Part shown: positions 1 through 10,467 of the stretch, piece by piece
How positions within the stretch are numbered: the stretch's first letter is position 1
Layout: the number at the start of each line of letters is the position of its first letter
NCBI GenBank assembly: GCA_049999725.1
Contig: JBNGIS010020508.1
Span: 1-39,260, forward strand
Direction: 5' to 3'
From: Haplomitrium mnioides
Taxonomy: Eukaryota; Marchantiophyta; Haplomitriopsida; Calobryales
DNA length: 39,260 bases
Notes under the pieces: generated by a model
Databases searched by the model: none
What the model saw: only the letters and a program-made list of their open reading frames with translations
What the model was told of the DNA's origin: nothing
Position numbers and translations under genes: made by a program

Positions 1-428
1 CCTTCGATCTCCGTCCTGCGTCTCAGATCCTTCAATCTCTGCCCCGCATCTCGGATCCTTCTTCCTCCTCGTGGTTGATGTCCTCTGGGGGCCTTCCTTC
101 CTCCTTGTTAGGCCTCGACTCCCACATCTTGCTGACCTTTACAGGTTCCCTTCTGCTTCAGTTGAATTTTAGTGGTGCCCCCTTGCAAGCGGACACACCT
201 CCCTGTTTCTGTTCCGAAGAAATCTGCAAGCCCATCTCTATTCGACCTCTTTTTCTTCTCCTTCACATTTTCATTCCCTTCCTCGGATCCAGGCGATCCG
301 TTCTTAGTTGCTGATTGAAGTCGTTCCGTTGCTTCCGAGGCACTTTTACACTTACAAGAGGGAGATTGGCCCAATGCTGCTTCTGATGTTAAGAATTCTA
401 TTTCAACGCCCCAAATCATTGGCTGACA
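1..428 (-). repeat. Element A 3' LTR, partial
   Basis: The reverse complement begins TGTCAGCCAATGATTTGG at base 428, nearly the same as the LTR starts of element D (14815, 19614). Further in it matches the LTR of element E: the GGGGCACCACTAAAATTCAA stretch around 160-180 aligns with bases 23356-23380. It continues out of the left edge, so only the first 428 bases of the LTR are visible. The open frames here are fortuitous. Confidence 0.85.
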
Positions 429-441
429 TAATTCTCCCTTT
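429..441 (-). other. Element A polypurine tract
   Basis: On the minus strand this reads AAAGGGAGAATTA directly before the LTR start. Elements D (AAAGGGGGAGTTA, 19601-19613) and E (GGAAGGGGGAGTTA) have the same tract in the same place. It would prime plus-strand DNA synthesis. Confidence 0.8.
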
Positions 442-641
442 GAGTGTGAAGAGACCTCGCAAACACCCTTTCCCGTTCCTCAATCCGCTGGTTGCCCCCT
501 CCGCAGTGGTCACTGTCTGGCTGATCAAAAGTTGTTGCAGCACAATTTCACAAAATGCCTTCTACACACTCACACACACAACAACTCACACACCCCACAG
601 ACTCACACACACAACAACTCTGCCCACACTCGTACACACAC
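442..641 (-). repeat. Element A 3' untranslated region with CA/GT-rich tract
   Basis: Between the integrase frame and the polypurine tract lies a GT-rich stretch (about 560-650, CACACA on the plus strand) followed by sequence matching the 3' region of element D (19500-19610), including the TCTTCACACTCAAAG-type stretch next to the polypurine tract. The same position is a long (GT)n in D. Confidence 0.7.
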
Positions 642-1795
642 TCACCCCTGCTGATCATGAATTTCCGATTGGATCACACGTGGCCCCCCTCCTTGCTCCA
701 CCTGGTTCACATACCTCTTGAGTCGGTCGAAGTGCACTCGATTGGCGAACTTGTGACCCTCCAATATCTCCAATTTGGTTGATCTATTTCGACGTAGTTT
801 CTTTAGTACAAAGGGGCCCATCCATCTTGTGTGTAATTTCCCAAGAAAATGCACAAACCTGCTATCATACAACAACACAAGGTTCCCTTCCCAAAGGTTG
901 GTCGGTTTAAGGTCCTTATCGTGCTGTCGATTGCGCAAGTGTTGTTGATGCTCCAATCTTCCTTGGGCTAGCTCTCTAGTTTCCTCCAGGTTCTCCAACT
1001 GAAAGAGTCTCTCCCTCCTGCTCGGATCCTCTGCTGATCTCTCATGTTCTAGCAATCGCATGGTGGGCACCTCATATTCCACAAGCACCAAAGCATGTTA
1101 TCCAAAGACCAAGAAATATGGGCAGTGGCCCAATGTGGTCTTGTACGCCAGATTGTAGGCATGGGTTGTGGTGAGCAGCTTGATATCCGAATCCGTCTTG
1201 TTGGCTGCCACCGTCCTAATGAGGATCTTCCCCATGATCCAATTGGCTCTCCCTGTAAGCCCATTTGCTTTGGGATGGTAGGCTAGGGTGCGATAGTGCT
1301 TGACCAAGTATTGGGTAGTCAGGTCTCGGATTACCTGATTGATGAAGTGGGTGCCTTGATCACTTACCAACTCCATTGGGGGCCCGAATCTGCAGAACAT
1401 TGTTTATAGAGGAATGCAGCCACCGTCTTGGCATCATCCTTCGGAGTGGCTCTGGCTTCCACCCACTTGGTTGCATAATCCGTGGCCAGCAAGATGTATC
1501 TGTTGCCCTTGCGAGTGGATGGTGCAATTGGGCCGATGAAATCAATCCCCCACTTTTTGAAAGGTGCTAGAGGAATGATGGGAACCAAAGGATGATGTTG
1601 ATTAGCTGCTGGCCTCCTCGTTCTCTGGCATGCATTGCACCTCTTCACCCAGAAATGCACATCTTTGTGCAGAGTGGGCCACCAATACCCTGCGTCCAAA
1701 ATTCTCTAGATGGTGGCGTCTGCTGCAAAATGTCCCCCCACCTCCTCCCCATGCAAGGCCCACATTACCACTGTGGATTGATCTTGCTCTAGGCA
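642..1795 (-). pseudogene. Element A integrase, decayed
   Basis: Ty3/gypsy integrase, which would join the cDNA to the host genome. Reading from about 1795 down: an HHCC zinc-binding region (H...GGHFA, then CNAC near 1640), a catalytic core with KWGIDFIGPI (first Asp) and VSDQGTHF (second Asp), then a C-terminal domain ending with DRLKRYVN near 660. The usual E of the third catalytic site (NGxAExxN) is replaced by G in NGLTGRAN. A stop lies in the zinc region (about 1709) and a shift of frame breaks the core near 1370-1400. DYATKWVEA resembles Tat/Athila-type integrases. No chromodomain follows. Recognition as integrase is secure; activity is excluded. Confidence 0.9.
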
Positions 1796-2032
1796 GCGTC
1801 TGAACATCCCATCATACTCCTTCTTGTGCAACACTCCTTTGATCAAGAGGTATGGTTTCACCTTCTTGAGGAACACAACAGCTTCCTCTCTGCAATTGTG
1901 CTTCGGAATTTAGGCAGAACAGAGAAATTCAGTGATAGCAACACAGTCTGTGGCCCTTCCAGCTTTTACCTGCAACAGGTCCTCATCCGGAAATGCATCA
2001 CCCGCCTCCTTTTGATTGATGGGTCCAGCAAT

Positions 2033-2401
2033 TTAGGAGAAGAAGTCGACATTGTTGTGCTTCCTCTCGGGTTTGATCTTGACTTCAAAGTTGAATTCTT
2101 GCAAGAGAAGCACCCACCTTGCAATTCGAACAGTGACATCTGGTTTATTCACCATGTACTTGAGTGCATTGTGATCGGTATGGAAGATCACCTTGTAATG
2201 CATCAAGTAATGCCTGAATTTCTTCAAGGCACAAATAATTCCCAGGGCTTCCCGATCCGTGGTAGAGTAATTCTTCTATGCGTGGGCCAGTAGCCTGTTG
2301 GCAAAATAGATCGGATGATCATGCCCCTTCTCATCCGTTTGGCTCAGCACCACCCCGATGCAAAAGCTGAACACATCAATCATCACATGGAATTCCCTCC
2401 T
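2033..2401 (-). pseudogene. Element A RNase H domain
   Basis: RNase H degrades the RNA strand during reverse transcription. The four expected acidic residues are all visible: the D of VMID, the E of TDREALG, the D of HTDHNALKY and the D of NNVDFFS. RIARWVLLLQEFNFEV is the usual continuation in non-chromoviral plant Ty3/gypsy elements. A stop at about 2277 (LLAHA*KNYS) interrupts the frame. It is continuous upstream with the reverse transcriptase. Confidence 0.88.
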
Positions 2402-3290
2402 CTAGCTGGGAGGCACTAAAATATAGGCGCTCGCCAATCTTCTCTTCAATTCTGTGAAGCTTGCCAGCTTTTCGGGGGTGGCCTCAAAGGTGCTAGCCCC
2501 TTTGGTCATTTGGGTGACGGGTAGAGCCACTGCGGAGAATTGGTCGATGAAGCTTCTGTAATATCCCACACATCTCAAGAATTCTTGAACCTCCTTCAAG
2601 TTAGTCGGGAAGGAGACATTCATCCAAATGGCGATCTTCTCTTGATCCACTTTGATGCCCCTACTGGAAATTCGGTGTTCGAGGAGAATCCCTTCTCTCA
2701 CTCCAAAGAAACATTTTCTCGAGTGCAATCTCAGCCCTGTCTTTTTGTAGCGTTGAAGGGTGAGCCTCACATCCCGCTCGTGATCCTCCAGCTTACCATA
2801 CACCACAAAGTTGTCGATGAAGACCTCCAAGAAATTCCTGAGATAGTAATAGAAGATGTTCATTATCATCCGTTGAAAGGTACCTGGTACATTGCATAAT
2901 TCGAAGGGCATTCTTTGGAAGGCAAACACCCCCTATTCCGTAGTGAATGCCGTTTTGAGCTAATCCTCCTCTCGGATCCAAATTTGATTATACCCGGAGT
3001 ACCCGTCGATGAAGCTATAAATTTGTTGCCCTGCCACCAAATCCAGCACCCTATTCGTGAAAGGCAACGGATAGTGGTCCTTCTTTGTGGCCTCGTTGAG
3101 CTGTCAAAAATCTTGGCATACTCGGATTTTCCTTTCACCATCTTGCCCCAATTTTTTGGGCACCACCACCACTAGGGACACCCATTTGTTGTCCAGCAGT
3201 TTGTCAATTTTCTCCTTCACCAACAAGGAGAATCGGGGGTTCATTCTATATTGGCGTTGTCTCACCAAGATTGCTGTTGGCTCCAAGTCA
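2402..3290 (-). pseudogene. Element A reverse transcriptase, decayed
   Basis: RNA-dependent DNA polymerase. Visible motifs in order: VPKKLG plus IRVCQDF, HYPLPF, YSFIDGYSGYNQI (first catalytic Asp), FQRMPFELCNVPGTFQRMI, the active-site loop, and the connection FLRCVGYYRSFI. The active-site loop reads FIDNFVVYG where family members have FIDDF, so one of the two metal-binding aspartates is lost. Stops include TAG in place of a probable CAG (EED*LKTAF) and TAG in place of a probable TGG (TTE*GVF). The identity is firm; the enzyme is dead. Confidence 0.9.
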
Positions 3291-3384
3291 ATCCGGTGCT
3301 CCCCAATTCCCTCGAGACTCCTTTTAAATCCACGTGACTCCAGACAAAGGCGTCATTGAAGTTATTCAGGAGATGGATGAGGGC

Positions 3385-3768
3385 TCACTCCGATTCTTTG
3401 GGCAATTGGGAACCTATGTGGAATGTATATCCTTCTTGGGCCACCAATTGCTTGTGCTGGGCTTCCCGCACTATCCCCATCTCATTCCTCCCATGTATGT
3501 CTCCCTTCGACATCAGGGTCGCTAATCTCAACCCTCCCTCCACCCCGGGAGATTCTTCGGACTTTCCTATGTTCGTCTTCTGCATCCGATGAGACAATTT
3601 GAACCCCTCCTCCCTTTCGGTCTTGGTGTCCTCATCTCTTGCCAGATCTTCCGTAGATTCCCTCCGATGGTGCTCTGTTCCGGTATACTTGGATAATTCA
3701 ATTTGGTTTACGGACACTACACCCTCTTCAGACAGATCCTCCTCTGTAGTTTTGCCTACCATCTGCAC
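3385..3768 (-). pseudogene. Element A protease-RT spacer, unrecognised
   Basis: An open stretch of 127 codons between protease and reverse transcriptase of element A, rich in Glu, Lys, Arg and Ser. I recognise no domain. It starts with MQMVGKTTEEDL and ends near LPKESE. It sits where plant Ty3/gypsy polyproteins have a poorly conserved spacer, so it is probably polyprotein and not a separate gene. Confidence 0.5.
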
Positions 3769-3935
3769 TCAGTAGTGATATTCCGACTCTTCCTCCTCCT
3801 CGGACCACTCACTGTCATACTCCTTCTCTGATTGCGTTTCCCCCAGGTGAGGAACAGGTCTGTAGTGCAATATTGTCTTTTCGGGGCCGAACACCAATGT
3901 GGAATTCCTCTAGTTGTGCAGGACACGCCACACAA

Positions 3936-4268
3936 CTAGGGCCTTCCGATCAAGACAGGGTATGGAGGCACTTTGGCTGGCCGTATGACCAGGTAGTTCA
4001 GCTTGAACTCCTTTCCTCCGATGAAGGTGGGCACTTGGAGGAGAGAGCCTGATGACTCCACTCGGGATCCATCCGCCAGCCTCATAATTTTGGCAGTATG
4101 TTGGAATTCCGTGAATCCTAGCTTGTGAGCGGTCTCTTCCACCATTATGTTAACTCCTACCCCTTCATCTACGAGCACCAATGACAGTGTGCACCCCGCG
4201 ATCTGTATGTCAATCTCTAGGGCCCCCTTGTCCTCACACACCAACTGTAGATCCAATGGAGCTCCCAC
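3936..4268 (-). pseudogene. Element A aspartic protease
   Basis: Retropepsin-like protease that would cut the polyprotein. The frame shows CTLSLVLVDEGVGVNIM followed by LGF, the hydrophobic-D-[S/T]-G-x-x-x-N-I-(M/I/L) layout, then a second half with LNYLVIRPAKVPPYPVLIG, similar to the usual F.V....PYxxILGR end. The catalytic triplet DSG reads DEG here: the aspartate remains but the serine is replaced. It lies between the gag zinc knuckles and the reverse transcriptase, the expected place. Confidence 0.8.
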
Positions 4269-4466
4269 TTAGGGCAGCCTTCTCCTCCTCTTGGCTCCCA
4301 TCAGTAATTCTCAGAGCTGCCTTTGGTATAGAGGATTATCCTTGATGAGTCGGCCCGTTGTGGCCATAACATGGCAGTGCCTCACATCTGCCTGAATGCT
4401 GTAAGGAATGGGTTTTCCTCCATCTTCTGGGGTTGCGATCTTTGCCCCTGCCTCCTTGATCCCTCC

Positions 4467-4720
4467 CTAGTGCTTGCGGACCTCTTTGAGGGTCTTAACT
4501 GCGGCTTGCTCCTCCTCCAAGGCCTCTAGAGCCTCCAATTGCTTCCTTACGTGGTCTTGTTGCTTTGGATAGAACCACTTTGGATTATCCCTCTGATAAT
4601 CCGAGTCACTTCGGGACAAGGTTGCTTGAGTTGCCCCCTTCTTGGCTTTCTGCTCAATTTTCTTGTGGCTCCTGTTTTTGGCCTTCGCCTTGGCTCTGGT
4701 CACCACTTGGAAACAATCTT
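4467..4720 (-). pseudogene. Element A gag-protease linker
   Basis: A basic stretch (VTRAKAKAKNRSHKKIEQKAKK) followed by NPKWFYPKQQ and a Glu/Ala-rich helix-like part (LEALEALEEEQAAVK). The same order appears in the frame of elements D and E: RAKAKSK, a Lys-rich tract, then DPTWFQPTKP or DPTWFHLTQP. This shared block is direct evidence that D and E derive from an A-like element. Function unknown. Confidence 0.65.
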
Positions 4721-4883
4721 TGGGAGTGAGTGTCTCCTATCTTGACAATTCCGCTTCCTCCTCCGTTTCCCAAGCTATGAGATTGACAATTGCGGGGGGA
4801 GGAGGATTCGTGCCTAGTCTATGGGATGCATCGCGCCTTCGAGTAAGCGGGAAATTGACCGCCACATGCTCCTCTTTCTTGCA

Positions 4884-5285
4884 CTAGAAGCACAAGGCAG
4901 GCAGTTGGTTGTAACCACTCTTTCGTGGCTCCGGACAGTTAGAGGAAATGTGGCTAAGCTGGCCATAATTCCAACATACCATAATTGTTGTCCGGGGTGG
5001 CCAATTGGCAGTCCACTGATTCCTTGGCCCTCCGCTTCCCCTCGCTGGCCTACTTAGCATGGTACGAAGCCCCCCACTGATCTGATAAACTATCTCTAGG
5101 GCCTCTTCCATCACGTACTCCACCTCTTCTCTCACATTCTCCGGTGTGTCCTCCCTCATATAGTATACAACATTATTCTTAGTCGGGCATTCCTGAGGGG
5201 AGTGTCCATGTTGCTTACACCTCACGCACCACACTTTGACTCTTCTAGTGGGTAGGGGCTTGCCTTCCAGTTTGATCCCTGCTAG
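4884..5285 (-). pseudogene. Element A gag nucleocapsid: zinc knuckles
   Basis: Nucleocapsid part of gag, which would bind the element RNA. Two CCHC-type knuckles are visible: CVRCKQHGHSPQEC near 5190-5230 with all four ligands, and CWNYGQLSHISSNC near 4940-4985, where the second cysteine is a tyrosine. Upstream ILLAGIKLEGKPLP reaches the edge of element B at 5290; the frame resumes on the far side of B at 14164 with RIEELSAKMEAMN. Confidence 0.82.
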
Positions 5286-5290
5286 GAGGA
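5286..5290. repeat. Target site duplication of element B, left copy
   Basis: GAGGA, identical to the right copy at 14160-14164. Five bases is the usual length for LTR retrotransposons. Confidence 0.92.
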
Positions 5291-5422
5291 TATAACACTA
5301 CACACCCACATTACACACACAAGTTAGTACAAATACAACACATGCAAGTTAGCACAAGAGAAGTGCATAAATAACTTGGAAAACCCACAAGGTAAGAGAT
5401 GCCAAACAAGGCACTCTCCCTT

Positions 5423-5431
5423 CTTTATATA
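5423..5431 (-). promoter_or_regulatory. TATA box in element B 3' LTR
   Basis: On the minus strand this reads TATATAAAG. The same box is in the 5' LTR at 13713-13721. Confidence 0.6.
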
Positions 5432-5531
5432 CTTGAGAGAAAGCAATTTGCTTACATAGGTGGAGAAACCCCATTGGTTCCTTTTTCTATCCTCTTCTAA
5501 TTGGACCACCCTTTACTTTTGTTCTCCTTTT

Positions 5532-5721
5532 GCCATGTGTCCTTATCCTTAGAACCTTCTATCTCTTTAGTTCTCCTTCTACCACGTGTCCTTATCTTAA
5601 AAACCTTCTCTTTACTTTAATTCTCTGCTTGCCACGTGTCCTTATCCTCTTCTAAAGTAATCTATCTAGACCCCCTCTTTTACTTTAATTCGTTGACTTT
5701 CTCTTCTCTTGCCACGTGTCC
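5532..5721 (-). promoter_or_regulatory. ABRE/G-box array in element B 3' LTR
   Basis: Four copies of GGACACGTGG(C/T) or a one-base variant on the minus strand, at 5532-5542 (CATGTG variant), 5581-5591, 5631-5641 and 5711-5721. The core matches the plant ABA-response element/G-box (ACGTGGC). All four lie upstream of the TATA box in the transcribed direction. Confidence 0.6.
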
Positions 5722-5830
5722 AATTCTCTATAATAGCAATTGCTTTTTGCTACTCTAACTTAGAAATAGCTTTCTAGTGATAGTTGACATTATTTTTAGC
5801 TATGGCTTACTAAAGTTAGTGACTATTACA

Positions 5831-5847
5831 ATCCTCCCTCCTTTTAA
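5831..5847 (-). other. Element B polypurine tract
   Basis: Minus strand reads AAAAGGAGGGAGGAT, directly next to the 3' LTR; it would prime plus-strand DNA synthesis. Confidence 0.8.
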
Positions 5848-6158
5848 GAGGCAACGTCCTTGTTGCGAGTTAGAGAGTTCTCAAAAGAGTGAACAAGTGC
5901 AGAGGCATTGGCCAAATTCTTCAATGGCTCCCAAGTAGCTTCATAAAGAGGGTAGCCTTTCCAACAAACCAAGTACACCACAATCTCACGATGGCCTCGA
6001 CGATGTGTGCGTTGCTTCAAGAGCTGTTCCACCTCAAATTCATCATGACCATCAATAAGCTCAGGTGGTGGAGAGGGTTCTTGGGTACAAGTGAAGGCGG
6101 TAGAGCGAGGGACAAAAGCACGTAATAAAGAGACATGAAAGACCGGATGAATCTTCAT
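5844..6158 (-). pseudogene. Element B integrase C-terminus with chromodomain
   Basis: The frame opens with IHPVFHVSLLRAF, the conserved end of the integrase C-terminal domain, and continues into a chromodomain: VEQLLKQR, then IVVYLVCWKGYPLYEATWEPLKNL. Chromodomains on integrases are known to direct chromoviruses to particular chromatin. The W of CWKGYP and the W-E-P of ATWEP are present; the first aromatic cage residue is less clear. It is the last coding unit before the polypurine tract. Confidence 0.9.
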
Positions 6159-6288
6159 GTGAGGAGGTAAAACAAGTTAATAGGCTACTTCACCAATACA
6201 AGCAAAAATAGCAAATGGTCCAATAAAGCGAGCAGATAGCTTACGAGAGCAAAGCAAAGGAAGATTGGATGTAGAGAGCCATACTTGG

Positions 6289-7164
6289 TTACCTATAGCA
6301 AAGGTCACTTCGCGATGATGAGCATTGGCATATTTTTTTGGCGATTACGAGCAACTTCAAGTTTTTCCTTGGCACATTGGAGGCCGTGGTGTAGCCAATG
6401 GAGGAAATCATTGGCAGCTGGACTCTTAGAGGTCGATGCAGGATGAATAGAGTAGTTGGATGCTCACCATACATCAAAAAGAAAGGCGTGGCTCGTGTAG
6501 AGCTGTTGATGGAGTTATTGTAAGAGAACTCCACAAGAGGTAGCAACCAATCCCATTCTTCTTGTTCTTCCAAAGTAAAAGCCCACAACATGTCTTCAAT
6601 GGTGCGGTTGGCTCATTCAATTTGACCATCCAATTCAAGGTGATAAGCAATGGACATAGCGAGTTTGTTTTTGAGAAGACCAAATATTGTCCGCCAAAAC
6701 ATGCTGGTAAATTGAGTGTCGTGGTCTGAGATAATCACTTTGGAGATACCATGATGAGAGTAGACAGCTTCCAAATAAATTTGTGCTAACTCTGGTGCTG
6801 TCACTGATTTGGTAGTCGGACGAATATGAATCATTTTGCTAAGTTTGTCCACAAAAACAACAATAGCATCATACCCCGTTGAAGCATGTGGTAACTCACA
6901 CACGATATCCATACTCATATATTTCCATCGCCGATTCAGGATTGGCAATGGTTGTAATAAACCTCCACGTTTAAGGTTGGTCGCTTTGTTTTATTGATAA
7001 GCCAAACAACTTTGAACATAGGTCTTCACATCTTGATGCATCTTAGGCCAATAATAGACTCGTTGAAGATTGTACAAAGTTTTCTCAATTCCAACATGTC
7101 CACCGATTGCCAAATCATGTGCTTCATACAAAACCTTAGAGCGAAGCTTAACACTATTAGGAAC
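6289..7164 (-). pseudogene. Element B integrase, zinc and catalytic domains
   Basis: From 7164 down: HHCC region (YEAHDLAIGGHVGIEKTLYN, then CLAY in place of the usual CxxC), catalytic core with MDIVCELPHAS (first Asp), VIISDHDTQF (second Asp, normally SDRD) and DGQIE (Glu present). A TGA at 6613-6615 directly follows that Glu, in the position of a conserved Arg, most simply CGA to TGA. Further breaks lie near 6960-6990 and 6290-6480. The first codons abut the left edge of element C, and the missing upstream part lies at 9863 and beyond. Confidence 0.9.
7160..7164. repeat. Target site duplication of element C, left copy
   Basis: GGAAC, identical to 9863-9867. It falls in the coding sequence for the VP residues between RNase H and integrase of element B. 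Confidence 0.85.
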
Positions 7165-9862
7165 TGTTAGGGTCAAGGATCAGAGGTTAAGGTACATGCA
7201 ACATATAGCAAAAAGGAGTGAAAAAAGAAACTACATTGACATGAATGGACATCAAAAGACACAACACCATCAACAAAGGACAGTTTGAGTTTACAACTAA
7301 TGTATATGTTATTAGAAAATAGATTCAATTTGTAGGACTTAAACTTTTGGTATTTGAGTTTAATAGGATCAGCCAACAAAGAACAGAGTAGAATGGCTAT
7401 TTTCCAAAAAACAAAAAAACAAAAAAGAAGTGCCACCATTAGGTAGAAAGAAGACAAAAGGTCACCCTTGGAAACTATGGGTTTGTATGGGAGGGTTTTC
7501 TGTTTTTATGTGACAATGTACGTGTGTTTGGTGTGCTTCTATGTTTCTATGTGAGTCCACTCAATCTCCTTGAACCAGCCAAGCGGGAAAGATCATTTTA
7601 AATGAACGGCTTAGATGGAGGGATCTACATCAATGGTCAAGACTAAAGGAAATTGTGTTCCCACGCTATGGATAGGGCTGCATGGAATGAAAGGGTGCAG
7701 GCCCCTCATTTTCGGCTCTCTCTCCCGTGTGCGGTGTAACTTATGAAAAAAATGGTTCTTTTATTTTGGGCTGAAGGCTGATAGAGCACCGCGCAAGAAA
7801 ACAAGCTTGATTTTTATTTTGGGCTGTCCAAAGGAGGGAGGATGGGCCTAATCTATCTTTCAAGAAACGAAGTTCTGTGATGTTGTATAGTTTTTGTTCA
7901 TAACTAGATAGACAGATTTCCATCGCAGAGGATGAGGGCAGATCTTGATGACAATTGAGGAGGTGATAGTATTGGGCCCTTGATTTCTGTATGGACCATG
8001 TACCACTCGAAGATTACTGGAGGAACGTTGGTTGGTTCAGAATGTCATTAGAAAGACCATCGTGGTGGAGTTTTCTTGGGGTAATCGGTGTAGAGGAGGG
8101 CCGATCAAGAAGTCCTCATCGCAGGGGCCTCTGTCCAACAGAAGAACAAGACCAAGAAATGACCTTCAGAGGGTCGATCAAGCAATCCTCATCGCAGGAC
8201 CCTCTGTCCAACAAAAAAAAAAAACAAGACCAAGAAATGAGCTTTAGAGGAGGAGAGGGGTTGTATCACGTGATAGGGAGAAAGATTTTCCAGTTTAAAG
8301 GAGCTGAGATTGAGAGGCTCAACAGATTGACTCAGTTAGAAGGTATACAAGGGAGGTTGGTAAGCATTCTATTTGTCAAAAACGCCCTTGCACAAAGCAG
8401 CAAGGGTATGGAAGGAGTCAAGTGATGAGGAGTTGTGAACTCTAAAATAACAAGTTCGAGGAGGGTCAAGTTAGAGTGATGTTTGAATTGCAAGATATGG
8501 GAATATAGAAGGGGTATCGATGGAGGTTTAATAGGATATCATGTTTTAGAGGTGGAATTATAGGCAATGGCAGAATCTGTCGAGAAACCAGTTCAGGGAT
8601 GAGGCAATGCAAAATACTACACAGTCAACATTCCTAGGAGTTGCTCTCAACGGGAACTCATTGGCCAATGAAGATAGAGAAACGAATGTGGAGGACATTG
8701 TCAACAAGAGGACGAGGGAGTTTTCAAGAGGGTTGGATCGACTCTTGGGGGCGATTCAGAAGGTGACAAGGGTGCAGGTTTTGTTTCTGTAGGAAACTCT
8801 TGAGCAACAAGGAAGGTGCTGAAGGGGAATTCTGTTTTGGTTGGGTAGGGAACTTAGAGGGGACTGAAAGGCTGTAGGGAGAGTCACAACCTCAACAATG
8901 AAGGAGTAACTATGGGGTTGGTTCCCAATTTTGGGCAAAGGGAGTTACTTCCCATCTAGGAAGAGAGAAAAAAAAAATAAAGCAAAACTTGAATGAGGGA
9001 AAGAATATTGAGGAGGTAGACTGTAGCATTGGAAGTTGTCTGGAGAGAAGCTGGTTGCATATGTTGATCGGTTAACAAGGGAAGTTGAAACACCAAGGGG
9101 ATGTGGGAGGAAAGAGAGTGGGTAATCTCTGCTTACTGTTCTAATTGTTGTTATTCTGTTTTGTTTTGGTAATTGTCCATTTTATGTGTGTTGTACCTTC
9201 TCTGCCACACCTTATTTCAGTTTTTTTTCCTAAGTAAGTCTGAGTATAGATTGGGTTATTTGTTATAAAGCTTACAAATCCTGCCAGGTGGGACCATTCC
9301 ATACTTGAAAAAGAAATCAGGAATCTGGTTTTCAGAATCGAGAATAGCTACTGAATACCTATATACTCTGTTTTTATTTAATTAAATTGATATAAAGATC
9401 AGTTGGCTTCCTACTTCTGCTTTGTCTATTGTGAGTCCAACAAACTATGTTTCATATATATGTGTACAATCCAGAAACATCGACAGCTAAAGGTGGAAGG
9501 TCGTAAGTGACTTCAGTCCTGACTTCTCTTTTCTGACCGCTGATCCATATTGATTTGAACTTGATCTGAAAGCATAAGGCAGTCAGCTACCTTTAGATTT
9601 AGAAGTGTAGGTTCCCCAAAATCACGACCCTTGCAACAAAAATGTGGGAATGTTGAATTGAGATGTGGCTTGCGTGCAAATGGTAGTTCTTGGATAAACA
9701 AGAGACCTCCATCTAAAATTGGTTGATCACACCTAGCTAAACAAGACCTATAAGATGGTTAAAACATGAAGTCATCTATACTTCAACCTGAGGCTACCAA
9801 AAGTTATGGGGAATACTCAGACTAGAGTTGGGCTCCCCCTATGTCCAGCTCTAGTTATAACA
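7165..9862. mobile_element. Element C: 2.7-kb TG...CA insertion, likely solo LTR
   Basis: Starts TGTTAGGG and ends TATAACA, with a perfect 5-bp TSD (GGAAC), the signature of LTR-element integration. I find no second copy of either end inside, so there is no visible LTR pair; a large solo LTR or a deleted non-autonomous element are the best options. It carries no recognisable protein domain. Open frames at 7991-8425 and 8607-8792 are short and unlike any family I know. An imperfect 73-bp tandem duplication lies at 8102-8250. Strand cannot be assigned with confidence. It is the youngest layer here by position, since it interrupts B. Confidence 0.75.
8102..8250. repeat. 73-bp tandem duplication in element C
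   Basis: Two copies beginning CGATCAAG, at 8102-8174 and 8175 to about 8250, sharing TCCTCATCGCAGG, CCTCTGTCCAACA and ACAAGACCAAGAAATGA. The second has an A-run expanded to about 12. Confidence 0.85.
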
Positions 9863-9867
9863 GGAAC
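9863..9867. repeat. Target site duplication of element C, right copy
   Basis: GGAAC, identical to 7160-7164. Confidence 0.85.
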
Positions 9868-10440
9868 CCATACCTTGCCTTGGAAGAAAATCAATCCTCT
9901 CACCTCTTTTACTAGATTCTTTTGTTGTGCGGCAATGATCTCCTCATCTTCTTTTGTTGCAGCCAACATTTCCATCCACCAAGTAGGATGAATTGTGATT
10001 TCTGACAAGATGTTGAGTTGAGGCATGCGGGTCAAGGCATCTGCAATTTGTCGTTTTCCTTCCAAATAGACCATCTTCATATAGAACCGTTGTCTCCACT
10101 CCGCCCAACAAATATGTCATTTTGAGAGTTCCTTTTGAGTTTCTAGATAGATTAGAGGTTTATGGTCGATTTCGACAATAAACTCCTTATCTCCTAGATA
10201 AAGCTTCCAATGTTTGGTTGATAGCACAATCGCTAATTCTTCCCGCTCCATAGTGTGATAGTTTTGCTCAGTGTCGCTCAACTTCCTAGAAAAGAAGGCA
10301 ATAAGATGCCAACCATCCTCCCATTCTTGTTGCAATACTCCGCCAATAGCCTTTCCTGATGCATCCGCCGAAAGTTTGATTGGTCATTTAGAATCATACC
10401 ATTTAAGAATAGGAGTATGAAGAAGTGATTTCTTCAATGC
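9868..10440 (-). pseudogene. Element B RNase H and start of integrase linker
   Basis: RNase H with its four acidic sites visible: LSADAS near 10360, EREELA near 10250, EIDHKPL near 10170 and ADALTRM near 10030. AFFSRKLSDTEQNYHTMEREE is typical of chromoviruses. The frame ends with GLIFFQGKVWVP, the start of the integrase N-terminal part, exactly at element C. Stops lie at about 10381 (DSK*PIKL) and 10116. Confidence 0.9.
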
Positions 10441-10467
10441 TTGGAATGCCAATTCTTCTGCAGCTCC

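Larger units (their letters stand above)
5291..5830 (-). repeat. Element B 3' LTR
   Basis: 540 bases, near-identical to 13581-14159. The plus-strand left end reads TATAACACTAC where the other LTR has TGTAACACTAC, a G to A change in the terminal dinucleotide. The right end is ...ATTACA. It lacks about 40 bases present in the other LTR near 13796-13850. Confidence 0.93.

Noticed and set aside
1826-2293. 155-codon plus-strand frame.
   Set aside because: It is antisense to the RNase H region of element A, whose catalytic motifs are on the minus strand.
8607-8792. Short frame in element C with a gag-like look (ending GLDRLLGAIQKVTRVQ).
   Set aside because: Too short, no zinc knuckle or capsid motif, and no supporting neighbours.
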